Assembly: GCA_964490325.1 (NCBI GenBank)
Contig: CAZBBX010000042.1
Span: forward strand, 1 to 15,492
Direction: 5' to 3'
Length of the DNA: 15,492 bases
From: DAOPJM01 sp964490325
GTDB taxonomy: Bacteria; Bacillota; Clostridia; Christensenellales; CAG-138
Positions 7,158-13,363 of the stretch are shown piece after piece; within the stretch, counting starts at the first letter, position 1, and each line of letters begins with the position of its first letter. Position numbers and translations under genes: made by a program. The notes beneath the pieces were generated by a model. The model saw nothing but the letters and a program-made list of their open reading frames with translations. It was not told where the DNA came from and did not search any database.

Positions 7158-8099
7158 ATGCACAAAATTCCCGTGATCCTTGACGGCGATCCCGGACACG
7201 ACGACGCCATCGCTTGGGTACTGGCGGCGGCCTCACCCCAACTGGACGTGTTGGGCATCGTTGCCTCGGCGGGCAATCAGACGCTGGAGAAAACGAGCTA
7301 CAACGCCCTGCGCATCGCCGCGCTGACGGGGCTTACGGTCCCCGTTGCCAAGGGACGCGCCTGCCCGCTCATCGAAACGCCCATGAACGCCCCCACCGTC
7401 CACGGCAAGTCGGGACTGGACGGTCCCGTCCTGCCCGAGCCCGCCTTTCCTCTTTCCCCCCTGCCCGCAGTGGCGCTGATGGAAAAGCTGGTGCGCGAGG
7501 CGAAGGAGCCGGTCACCCTTGTGTGCACAGGGCCCGAGACCAACGTGGCGGCCTTCCTGCTCGCCTGCCCCGAGCTGAAGTCCAAGATCGCCTGCATCTC
7601 CGTGATGGGCGGCGGCTTGGCGTACGGCAACTGGACGCCCGCAGCGGAGTTCAACATCCTTGCCGACCCAGAGGCGGCCAAGTTAGTGTTTGAAAGCGGC
7701 ATCCCGCTCATCCAATGCGGACTGGACGTGACCGAAAAGGCCTTGGTGTTTCCGCAGGACTTTCAACGCATCCGCGCCTTGGGCAACCCCGTTGCCTTGG
7801 TCGTGGCGGACTGGCTGGAGTTCTTTTACGGCTTTCACCGCGAAAAGGGCTATGCGGGAGCGCCCGTACACGATGCGGTCGCGGTGGCGGCGCTTGTTCG
7901 GCCGTCGCTCCTTACGTTTCGTGAGCTGCATGTTGACGTGGACACCGAGGGGCAGTACACCCGCGGAACGACCGTGGGCGACCTGTACGGCGTGACGGGA
8001 CGCACGAAGAACGTCCGCGCCGTCATGGACATCGACCGCGAAGGCTTCATCGACCTGTTGGCGGAGGCCGTCGCTGCATACGGGGAGGCAAAGGCATGA
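7158..8099 (+). CDS. Nucleoside hydrolase (RihB-like inosine/uridine-preferring family)
   Basis: A 313-residue cytoplasmic Ca-dependent N-ribohydrolase, splitting a ribonucleoside into free base and ribose. The N-terminal DGDPGHDD motif (9-16) supplies the catalytic/Ca-binding aspartates; most family members have DCDPG, so Gly10 replaces the usual Cys. Other family features are GNQTLEKT (40-47), VHGKSGLDGP (81-90), TGPETNVA (124-131, where Leu is commoner than Glu), the ribose-binding AEFN (163-166) and His238-Asp239 in APVHDAV. The GNQTLEKT and GLDGP blocks resemble E. coli RihB, which prefers pyrimidines, but specificity is inference. ATG 7158 follows AAAGGAG. It overlaps the next hydrolase by 4 bases (ATGA). 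Confidence 0.92.
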   Translation: MHKIPVILDGDPGHDDAIAWVLAAASPQLDVLGIVASAGNQTLEKTSYNALRIAALTGLTVPVAKGRACPLIETPMNAPTVHGKSGLDGPVLPEPAFPLSPLPAVALMEKLVREAKEPVTLVCTGPETNVAAFLLACPELKSKIACISVMGGGLAYGNWTPAAEFNILADPEAAKLVFESGIPLIQCGLDVTEKALVFPQDFQRIRALGNPVALVVADWLEFFYGFHREKGYAGAPVHDAVAVAALVRPSLLTFRELHVDVDTEGQYTRGTTVGDLYGVTGRTKNVRAVMDIDREGFIDLLAEAVAAYGEAKA

Positions 8100-9040
8100 C
8101 AAGACAGCCCTTTTTCATGGATTGCGACACGGGTGTGGACGACGCCCTTGCCCTGCTGCTGGCGGGACGCCTGCCCGATTGGTGGCTTGTGGGCGTTTCC
8201 ACCGTTGCGGGCAACGTGCAGCTATGTCACACCTTCGAGAACACACGCCGCGTGCTTGCCTTGATGGGTCTTAGCGACGTTCCCGTGTATAAGGGAGCAA
8301 AAGCGCCCCTCCTGCGCGAATATGTGGACGGCGCACACATCCACGGGGAAAACGGCATGGGCGGCATCGAGCTGCCCGCATCCGCCGCCCCCGTTGAGAC
8401 GCTGCCCGCATGGGACGCGCTCTACGCTGCCGCCGTCGCCGCCGACGGGGAGCTGACCCTTGTTCCCACGGGACCGCTGACCAACGTGGCGATCGCCCTT
8501 GCAAAGTATCCCGACCTTGCGGCAAGGCTCAAGCGCATCGTCTTGATGGGCGGCTCCTCCACCTTCGGAAACCGCACCCCCGCCGCCGAGTACAACATCT
8601 ATGCCGACCCCGAGGCCGCCGAGTTAGTGCTGAAAAGCGGCGTGCAGACCGTCCTTTGCGGACTGGATGTGACCACCAAGGCCTACCTGACAGACGAGGA
8701 ATTGGATGCGCTGGCGGCCTGCGGCTCCAAGGAGGCGCGCTTCTTTCGGGACGCCTGCGTCTTTGGCAAGCGCTTTGCCGCGCGCTTCGGCTTTGCGGGG
8801 ATGCTCCTGCACGACCCCTGCCCCGTGCTGTACCTGCAGTATCCAAAGCTGTTTCGCGGCAAGGCCTGCGGCGTTCGGGTGGAGACGCGCTCCGCGCTGT
8901 GCCGCGGCAAGACCGTGACCGACCTGTGGTCGGACTCCTCCTTCTCGGAGCAAAACGCCTTTGTCGTCACCGACGTGGACAGGGACGCCTTTGTGCGGGT
9001 CGTCACCGACCGTATGCAGCGCCCCGCTATCCGCAGCTAA
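8096..9040 (+). CDS. Nucleoside hydrolase, second paralogue (IU-NH like)
   Basis: A 314-residue cytoplasmic nucleoside hydrolase of the same superfamily as its upstream neighbour but clearly divergent. The catalytic/metal motif is DCDTGVDD (9-16), with Thr12 instead of Pro. Also seen are HIHGENGMGG (81-90), similar to purine-accepting inosine-uridine hydrolases, TGPLTNVA (125-132), AEYN (164-167) and His239-Asp240 in LLHDPCP. It starts within the stop codon of the first hydrolase (ATGA overlap), so the two are translationally coupled. Different active-site loops suggest complementary base preferences. It ends the cassette before a strong terminator. No ribokinase or phosphoribosyltransferase is adjacent. 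Confidence 0.92.
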   Translation: MTRQPFFMDCDTGVDDALALLLAGRLPDWWLVGVSTVAGNVQLCHTFENTRRVLALMGLSDVPVYKGAKAPLLREYVDGAHIHGENGMGGIELPASAAPVETLPAWDALYAAAVAADGELTLVPTGPLTNVAIALAKYPDLAARLKRIVLMGGSSTFGNRTPAAEYNIYADPEAAELVLKSGVQTVLCGLDVTTKAYLTDEELDALAACGSKEARFFRDACVFGKRFAARFGFAGMLLHDPCPVLYLQYPKLFRGKACGVRVETRSALCRGKTVTDLWSDSSFSEQNAFVVTDVDRDAFVRVVTDRMQRPAIRS

Positions 9041-9064
9041 GCGCAAAAACCCTAAAGCTACTGC

Positions 9065-9093
9065 AAAAAGTCCGCTGCTTTGCGGGCTTTTTT
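9065..9093 (+). terminator. Intrinsic terminator of the nucleoside cassette
   Basis: An 11-bp stem with one G-U pair, AAAAAGTCCGC (9065-9075) with GCGGGCTTTTT (9082-9092), a 6-base loop and a run of six T. It lies 24 bases after the last hydrolase stop. Confidence 0.9.
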
Positions 9094-9116
9094 AGTTGCG
9101 TTCACAAATTGTTTCA

Positions 9117-9145
9117 TTGTCAGCCGCAAAGGGGGGTGGTACAAT
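9117..9145 (+). promoter_or_regulatory. Promoter of the mreB-like gene
   Basis: TTGTCA (9117-9122), a 17-base spacer and TACAAT (9140-9145), with TG two bases before the -10 giving an extended -10. A G-run at 9131-9136 lies in the spacer. The leader is about 45 bases. Confidence 0.8.
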
Positions 9146-9197
9146 TCTGGTACAAGTAAGCGCCGCAGGATGAGCCTGCGACAAAAGGAAGGGCTGT

Positions 9198-10241
9198 ATG
9201 GGTATCTTTCGTTCGAGCGACATCGGGCTGGATCTGGGCACCAGCATGGTGTTGGCATATGTGCGCGGCAAGGGCATCGTCCTAAGGGAGCCTTGCGTGG
9301 TGGCGATCGAGCGCGGCACGGGCAAGCTGGCCGCCGTGGGAGCCCCCGCCAAGGAGATGCTGGGTCGCGCACCCGACGAGCTGATCGTTCTGCGTCCCTT
9401 GGAGGACGGCGTGATCTCCGCCTTCGACGCCACCGAGCGGATGCTTGCCAACTACTTCACCCGCGTGGTGGGCAACCGCGTCTTCTTCAAGCCCCGCGTG
9501 GTGGCGGCTGTGCCGTCAAGAGCCACCGAGGTCGAAAAGCGTGCTGTCATCGAGACCGCCGAGGGCGCGGGTGCGCGCTATACCTACCTGATCGAGGAGC
9601 CGCTGGCGGCTGCCATCGGCGCGGGACTGGACATCTTCTCCGCAAGGGGCAATTTAGTGCTGGACATCGGCGCAGGAACCAGCGATATGATCGTCACCTC
9701 TCTGGGCAAGGCGGCGGTGTCCTACTCGCTGCGCATGGGCGGCGACAAGTTTGACGCGTCCATCGTGCGCTACTTCAAGCGGCAGCACGGCATCGTCATT
9801 GGCTTGGGGCAGGCGGAGGAGCTGAAGCTGCAATTTGCATCGGCGTATCCGCGCAAGGGTGATGAGGAACCGCTGATGGACGTCAAGGGGCGTTCGTTGG
9901 GCGGCGGTATGCCGCAGTCGCTGCAGCTTGGCAGCAACGAGCTGACCTATGCGCTCAGCGAACCGCTGCACGCCATCGTCGAGAGCCTCAAGGAGCTTTT
10001 GGAGCGCACACCGCCTGAGCTGTGCGGCGATCTGACCGAGTCGGGCGTGTGCCTGACGGGGGGCGGCGCGCTGCTGTACGGCTTGGACAAGTATATCACC
10101 GAGCAGACGGGTCTGCCCTGCTATGTTGCGGAGGATCCCACCGCCTGCGTAGCCATTGGCTGCGGCAAGGCGCTGGAGCAGTTCAAACTGTACGAGGACG
10201 TTCTGTACGACTATCATCGCGGCGATTACTACGAGGAGTAG
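9198..10241 (+). CDS. mreB: MreB/Mbl-type rod-shape actin homologue
   Basis: A 347-residue bacterial actin. Such proteins form membrane-bound filaments that guide peptidoglycan synthesis along the cell side wall. The ATPase fold is complete: phosphate-1 loop DLGTS (12-16), the family block YVRGKGIVLREPCVVAI (21-37), IEEPLAAAIG (132-141), phosphate-2 loop DIGAGTSD (156-163), MGGDKFD (180-186) and adenosine-binding LTGGGALL (286-293). The phosphate-2 loop has Ala where MreB/Mbl usually have Gly-Gly, and phosphate-1 continues SMV rather than the usual ANT. The acidic/Tyr-rich tail (331-347) is slightly extended. ATG 9198 follows AAAGGAAGGG. mreC and mreD are absent, which fits an Mbl or MreBH-like extra copy. 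A WYL regulator follows after 23 bases. The family is certain; which paralogue it is remains open. Confidence 0.9.
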   Translation: MGIFRSSDIGLDLGTSMVLAYVRGKGIVLREPCVVAIERGTGKLAAVGAPAKEMLGRAPDELIVLRPLEDGVISAFDATERMLANYFTRVVGNRVFFKPRVVAAVPSRATEVEKRAVIETAEGAGARYTYLIEEPLAAAIGAGLDIFSARGNLVLDIGAGTSDMIVTSLGKAAVSYSLRMGGDKFDASIVRYFKRQHGIVIGLGQAEELKLQFASAYPRKGDEEPLMDVKGRSLGGGMPQSLQLGSNELTYALSEPLHAIVESLKELLERTPPELCGDLTESGVCLTGGGALLYGLDKYITEQTGLPCYVAEDPTACVAIGCGKALEQFKLYEDVLYDYHRGDYYEE

Positions 10242-10264
10242 GACGCGGCAAGGGGGAAGGCTGC

Positions 10265-11278
10265 ATGACGGAAATGATGGGAAAAAAGGCGCTGTCGCTG
10301 TGCATTTTGCGCATCCTTGAAGGGTACGCCTCCAAGGACGCGCCGCTGTCCACGCGGGAGATCATCACGCATCTACAGGAGGAATACGGGCTGGAAGCCG
10401 AACGCAAGGCGGTGGGGCGCAACCTTGTGCTGCTTGGGGAAATGGGCTTTCCGCTGTCCACCTATCAGCAGAACGGCCGCGGCTACTACCTCACAAGCGA
10501 GACGCAGGCGCAGGTGCAAAAAGCGGCGCCCGTCCTGCCGAAGGCGGAAGATCTTACGGACGCGGAACGAGCCGTCCTCTTGGACGCCGTACTGCGTGCG
10601 CCCGATTCCGAGCTGATCGAGCGGGCAAGGCAAAGGCTGCAAACGCCGCAGGCGCCCATCTATGCGGAACCACCCGTGGCGCTGCGGTCGGATGAACGGC
10701 TTTTACGAAACCTTTCGCTCTTAAAGCAGGCGATCGGCGAGAAGCGGCAGCTCTCCTTCCTGTACAACAACCGCCGCGCGGACGGCACGCTCACGCCGCA
10801 GCGCAGCACGCCCTTTGTCGCGTCGCCCTACGCGCTGTTCTTTGCGGAGGGGCTGTACTATGTGATCGTGGCCATATCGGGCTATGGTCGGGCGCTGCAT
10901 TACCGCTGCGACCTGATGAGCGAGCTGACGCTTTTGGACGAGCCTGCACGGGACGCCGCGGAGCTGAGCGATTTTGAAGCGGGCATGGATGTGCATAGCT
11001 ATGTGCTGCGCAATTTTTACGGACAGCGGGACGCGGAACGCTTCACGCTGCTGTGTGCGCGGCACTTGGTTGGCGAGCTGTTCGAGCGCTTTGGCGAAGG
11101 GCTTACCATCACCGAGGCGGGGGACAATCTGCAGGTCGAAACGGACGCGCCTTGGACGCGGGTCAAGGACTTTGTGCTGTGCAATCTGCGCTATGTCGTG
11201 CTGCTGGAGCCGCTGTCGCGCCGCAAGCTGCTCACCGACGAGCTATCCTACGCGCTGCGCAGCCTGCCGCAGGCATAA
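10265..11278 (+). CDS. WYL-domain transcriptional regulator
   Basis: A 337-residue predicted DNA-binding regulator. The N-terminus (about 8-78) looks like a winged helix: LSTREIITHLQEEYGLEAER, then the RKAVGRNLVLLGEMGF helix and a YYLTSE wing. A linker follows, then a WYL domain (about 145-225) with LSFLYNN and SPYALFFAEGLYYVI ending in HYRCDLMSEL, typical of the ligand- or nucleic-acid-sensing WYL fold. A C-terminal WCX-like extension (about 250-335) ends LEPLSRRKLLTDELSYALRS. The start is ATG 10265, preceded by GGGGGAAGG; the frame is open further upstream but overlaps mreB, so the short form is preferred. It is probably co-transcribed with mreB. Its targets and effector are unknown. Confidence 0.85.
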   Translation: MTEMMGKKALSLCILRILEGYASKDAPLSTREIITHLQEEYGLEAERKAVGRNLVLLGEMGFPLSTYQQNGRGYYLTSETQAQVQKAAPVLPKAEDLTDAERAVLLDAVLRAPDSELIERARQRLQTPQAPIYAEPPVALRSDERLLRNLSLLKQAIGEKRQLSFLYNNRRADGTLTPQRSTPFVASPYALFFAEGLYYVIVAISGYGRALHYRCDLMSELTLLDEPARDAAELSDFEAGMDVHSYVLRNFYGQRDAERFTLLCARHLVGELFERFGEGLTITEAGDNLQVETDAPWTRVKDFVLCNLRYVVLLEPLSRRKLLTDELSYALRSLPQA

Positions 11279-11359
11279 AAGCCGACAGGATGGGGCAAAA
11301 GTTGCAGTTCTGTCTCGGTTTGTTAGTAAATCGGACAAAACTACGTTACATTTTTTCGG

Positions 11360-11365
11360 TATACT
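11360..11365 (+). promoter_or_regulatory. Possible -10 box of the NlpC/P60 gene
   Basis: TATACT lies 45 bases before ATG 11410, but no convincing -35 is found at 16-18 bases upstream. The gene sits 131 bases after the WYL gene with no clear terminator between, so it could instead be read through from the mreB promoter. Confidence 0.35.
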
Positions 11366-11409
11366 AAAGTCGCATCAGAGTCGATCGCAAAGATCGGAAA
11401 GGATACGCT

Positions 11410-13188
11410 ATGACCAATCTTCCGGAACGCTGTGCGGAGAAGCTGAACAAGGCGGGCGATACGCTCGGCGGCTTCTTTCGCCGTCTTGGAAAACGCTTAA
11501 AGTATACGCTGCGGCGCGTCCTTCGCGCCCTTGTTCGTTTTTTCCGCAGGGTCAAAAAGACCTTCCTGTCCCTGTCCAAGCCCCTGCGCATCGCCATCCC
11601 CGCAGGCTTTTGCTGCCTGCTTGTGGGCGTGATCCTGCTGGCTGCCTTTGGCGGCAGCCGCAATGCAAGCACGGCGGACGCGGGACTTTTGTCCAACGGC
11701 GCCACGCCCGATCCCTACGGCGGCACGCAGGACTATTCCGTCACGCAGCAGCTGCCGAACGACGTGTCCATCGACGCGCAGCCGACGGACGGACCCGGCG
11801 CTGCGCCCACTACGGCGGCGCCCACGGCGCACCCCTTGGCCTACGGCGTGCTGCAAAAGGGCGACAGCGACCCCTTGATCGCCTCCGTGCAGACGCGGCT
11901 GATGCAGCTGGGCTATATGGACGACGATGAGCCGACGGAGTACTTCGGCAGTCACACGGCGGACGCGCTGGAGAGCTTTCAACGCCACAATGGGCTGACG
12001 GCGGACGGCGTGCTGGGCATGGTCACCTATGATACGCTCATCAGCGACGACGCCAAGCAATATGTCATGCAGCAGGGCGACGTGGGCGAGGACGTCGAGA
12101 GCGTCCAGACCCGACTGTACGAGCTGGGCTATCTTGCAAAGGGGCTCATCACGGGTACCTTTGGCGAAAACACGCAGCTGGCCGTGACCGATTTTCAAAC
12201 CCGCAACAAGCTCAACTCCGACGGCAAGGTGGGCGAAAAGACGCTCTACCGCCTGTACAGCGAGGACGTTGTGGGCAACTACTTTGAAAAGGGCGACAAG
12301 AACGACACCATCCTCAAGTACCAAAAGCGCCTGAAGGCGCTGGGCTACTTGGCAAGCGATTACGACTGCACGGGTGAGATGGACTCCGCCACCATCAGCG
12401 CCATCAAAAAGTTTCAGGACGGCAACGCCATCGTCAAGGACGGCTGCCTTGGCCCCGAGACCATGGCCATGCTCGATTCCGGCGACGCCTCGGGCTATGC
12501 GCTGCGCTTGGGCATGAGCGGCAGCGACGTCAAGACGGTGCAAAAGCGGCTGTATACGCTGGGCTACCTCACCAGCTCGCAGGTGACGGGCTACTACGGC
12601 GAAAAGACGCAGGCGGCAGTGTTGAGCTTTCAAAAGCGCAACAGCCTTTCGCAGGACGGTACCATCGGCAGCAAGACCTTGGCCAAGCTGAACAGCGACA
12701 GCGCCAAGAAGGCCGCCGCCACCGCCACGGCAAAGGCTACGGCCAAGGCCACCGCCAAGGCGACAAGCGGCACGACCACGGACGATGGCAGCAGCAGCTC
12801 CTCCGGCGTGGAGAAGTTCATCGAGATCGCGTTGAGCAAGGTGGGCTGCAGCTATGTGCGCGGCGCAAAGGGTCCCAATACCTTCGACTGCTCCGGCTTC
12901 GTGTACTGGTGCCTCAACAAGGCGGGGGTCAAGCAGAGCTACATGACCAGCATCACTTGGCGCTCCTGCTCCAAGTACAAGAAGATCACCTCCATGAGCG
13001 ACCTCAAGCGCGGAGACGTGCTGGTGTTCTACGGCAGCAGCTCCTCCACGGGACACGTTGGCATCTATCTGGGCAGCGGCAAGATGGTGGACGCGGGCAG
13101 CGGCTCGGGTCAGGTGGTCATTCGCAGCTCCATCAACACCACCTACTGGAAGGGTCACTTCTGCTGCGCCTTCCGCATTTGGGACTGA
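11410..13188 (+). CDS. Membrane-anchored cell-wall hydrolase: four PG-binding repeats plus NlpC/P60
   Basis: A 592-residue predicted peptidoglycan endopeptidase. Residues 1-60 are cytoplasmic and strongly basic, followed by one membrane segment (about 61-80) with no cleavage site, so the rest faces outward. After a Thr/Ala/Pro-rich linker (about 84-145) come four PG_binding_1-type repeats at about 147-211, 219-283, 291-355 and 364-428, each with an LxxLGY motif and a later phenylalanine-glutamine pair. An Ala/Thr/Lys then Ser-rich linker (432-466) leads to the NlpC/P60 domain (467-592). Its catalytic Cys is Cys494 in FDCSGFV and the His is His549 in GHVGIYL; the third position is Asp561. It probably cleaves stem peptides during growth or division. 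The start follows AAAGGA. The next gene has its own promoter. Confidence 0.9.
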   Translation: MTNLPERCAEKLNKAGDTLGGFFRRLGKRLKYTLRRVLRALVRFFRRVKKTFLSLSKPLRIAIPAGFCCLLVGVILLAAFGGSRNASTADAGLLSNGATPDPYGGTQDYSVTQQLPNDVSIDAQPTDGPGAAPTTAAPTAHPLAYGVLQKGDSDPLIASVQTRLMQLGYMDDDEPTEYFGSHTADALESFQRHNGLTADGVLGMVTYDTLISDDAKQYVMQQGDVGEDVESVQTRLYELGYLAKGLITGTFGENTQLAVTDFQTRNKLNSDGKVGEKTLYRLYSEDVVGNYFEKGDKNDTILKYQKRLKALGYLASDYDCTGEMDSATISAIKKFQDGNAIVKDGCLGPETMAMLDSGDASGYALRLGMSGSDVKTVQKRLYTLGYLTSSQVTGYYGEKTQAAVLSFQKRNSLSQDGTIGSKTLAKLNSDSAKKAAATATAKATAKATAKATSGTTTDDGSSSSSGVEKFIEIALSKVGCSYVRGAKGPNTFDCSGFVYWCLNKAGVKQSYMTSITWRSCSKYKKITSMSDLKRGDVLVFYGSSSSTGHVGIYLGSGKMVDAGSGSGQVVIRSSINTTYWKGHFCCAFRIWD

Positions 13189-13217
13189 TCTAAAGTACAA
13201 AAAGACAGTGTCTGTCG

Positions 13218-13250
13218 GGACTGCCGCGTTTTGCGGCGGTCCTTTTATTT
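13218..13250 (+). terminator. Intrinsic terminator after the NlpC/P60 gene
   Basis: A 10-bp stem with one G-U pair, GGACTGCCGC (13218-13227) with GCGGCGGTCC (13233-13242), a GTTTT loop, then TTTTATTT. A small separate hairpin, GACAG-TGT-CTGTC (13204-13216), sits just upstream. Confidence 0.88.
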
Positions 13251-13307
13251 GCGGCTGCGGCGCGGGCTCCTATGCACAAATATCACCTTCTTATAGTGGA
13301 TATGCCA

Positions 13308-13336
13308 TTGACAGGGCTTTTGCAGGGTGATACGAT
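13308..13336 (+). promoter_or_regulatory. Promoter of the LRR surface-protein gene
   Basis: A perfect -35 TTGACA (13308-13313), a 17-base spacer and TACGAT (13331-13336), with TG at 13328-13329 as an extended -10. The start point would be near 13343, leaving a leader of about 20 bases. Confidence 0.82.
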
Positions 13337-13343
13337 TTCGTAT
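13330..13343. promoter_or_regulatory. Candidate operator overlapping the -10 box
   Basis: A perfect inverted repeat, ATACGA-TT-TCGTAT, covers the -10 hexamer and runs to the predicted start point. A repressor bound here would block the promoter. No cognate regulator is identified. Confidence 0.45.
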
Positions 13344-13363
13344 AGGAAAAGGAGGTAAGATCC

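Noticed and set aside
11282..11318. A possible terminator after the WYL gene (CCGACAG with CTGTCTCGG)
   Set aside because: The stem is short with a bulge, the loop is over 20 bases and only a weak TTTG follows, so it is not convincing.
12706..12810. Low-complexity Ala/Thr/Lys and Ser repeats, considered as a coding microsatellite
   Set aside because: This is an ordinary flexible linker between cell-wall-binding repeats and the NlpC/P60 domain; the codons vary and there is no long exact DNA repeat.
11497..13200. A 567-codon open frame on the minus strand opposite the NlpC/P60 gene
   Set aside because: The plus-strand protein has clear domains, repeats and catalytic residues. The antisense frame is open only because of GC-rich codon bias; its translation is His/Val/Ala/Arg-rich with no recognisable domain.
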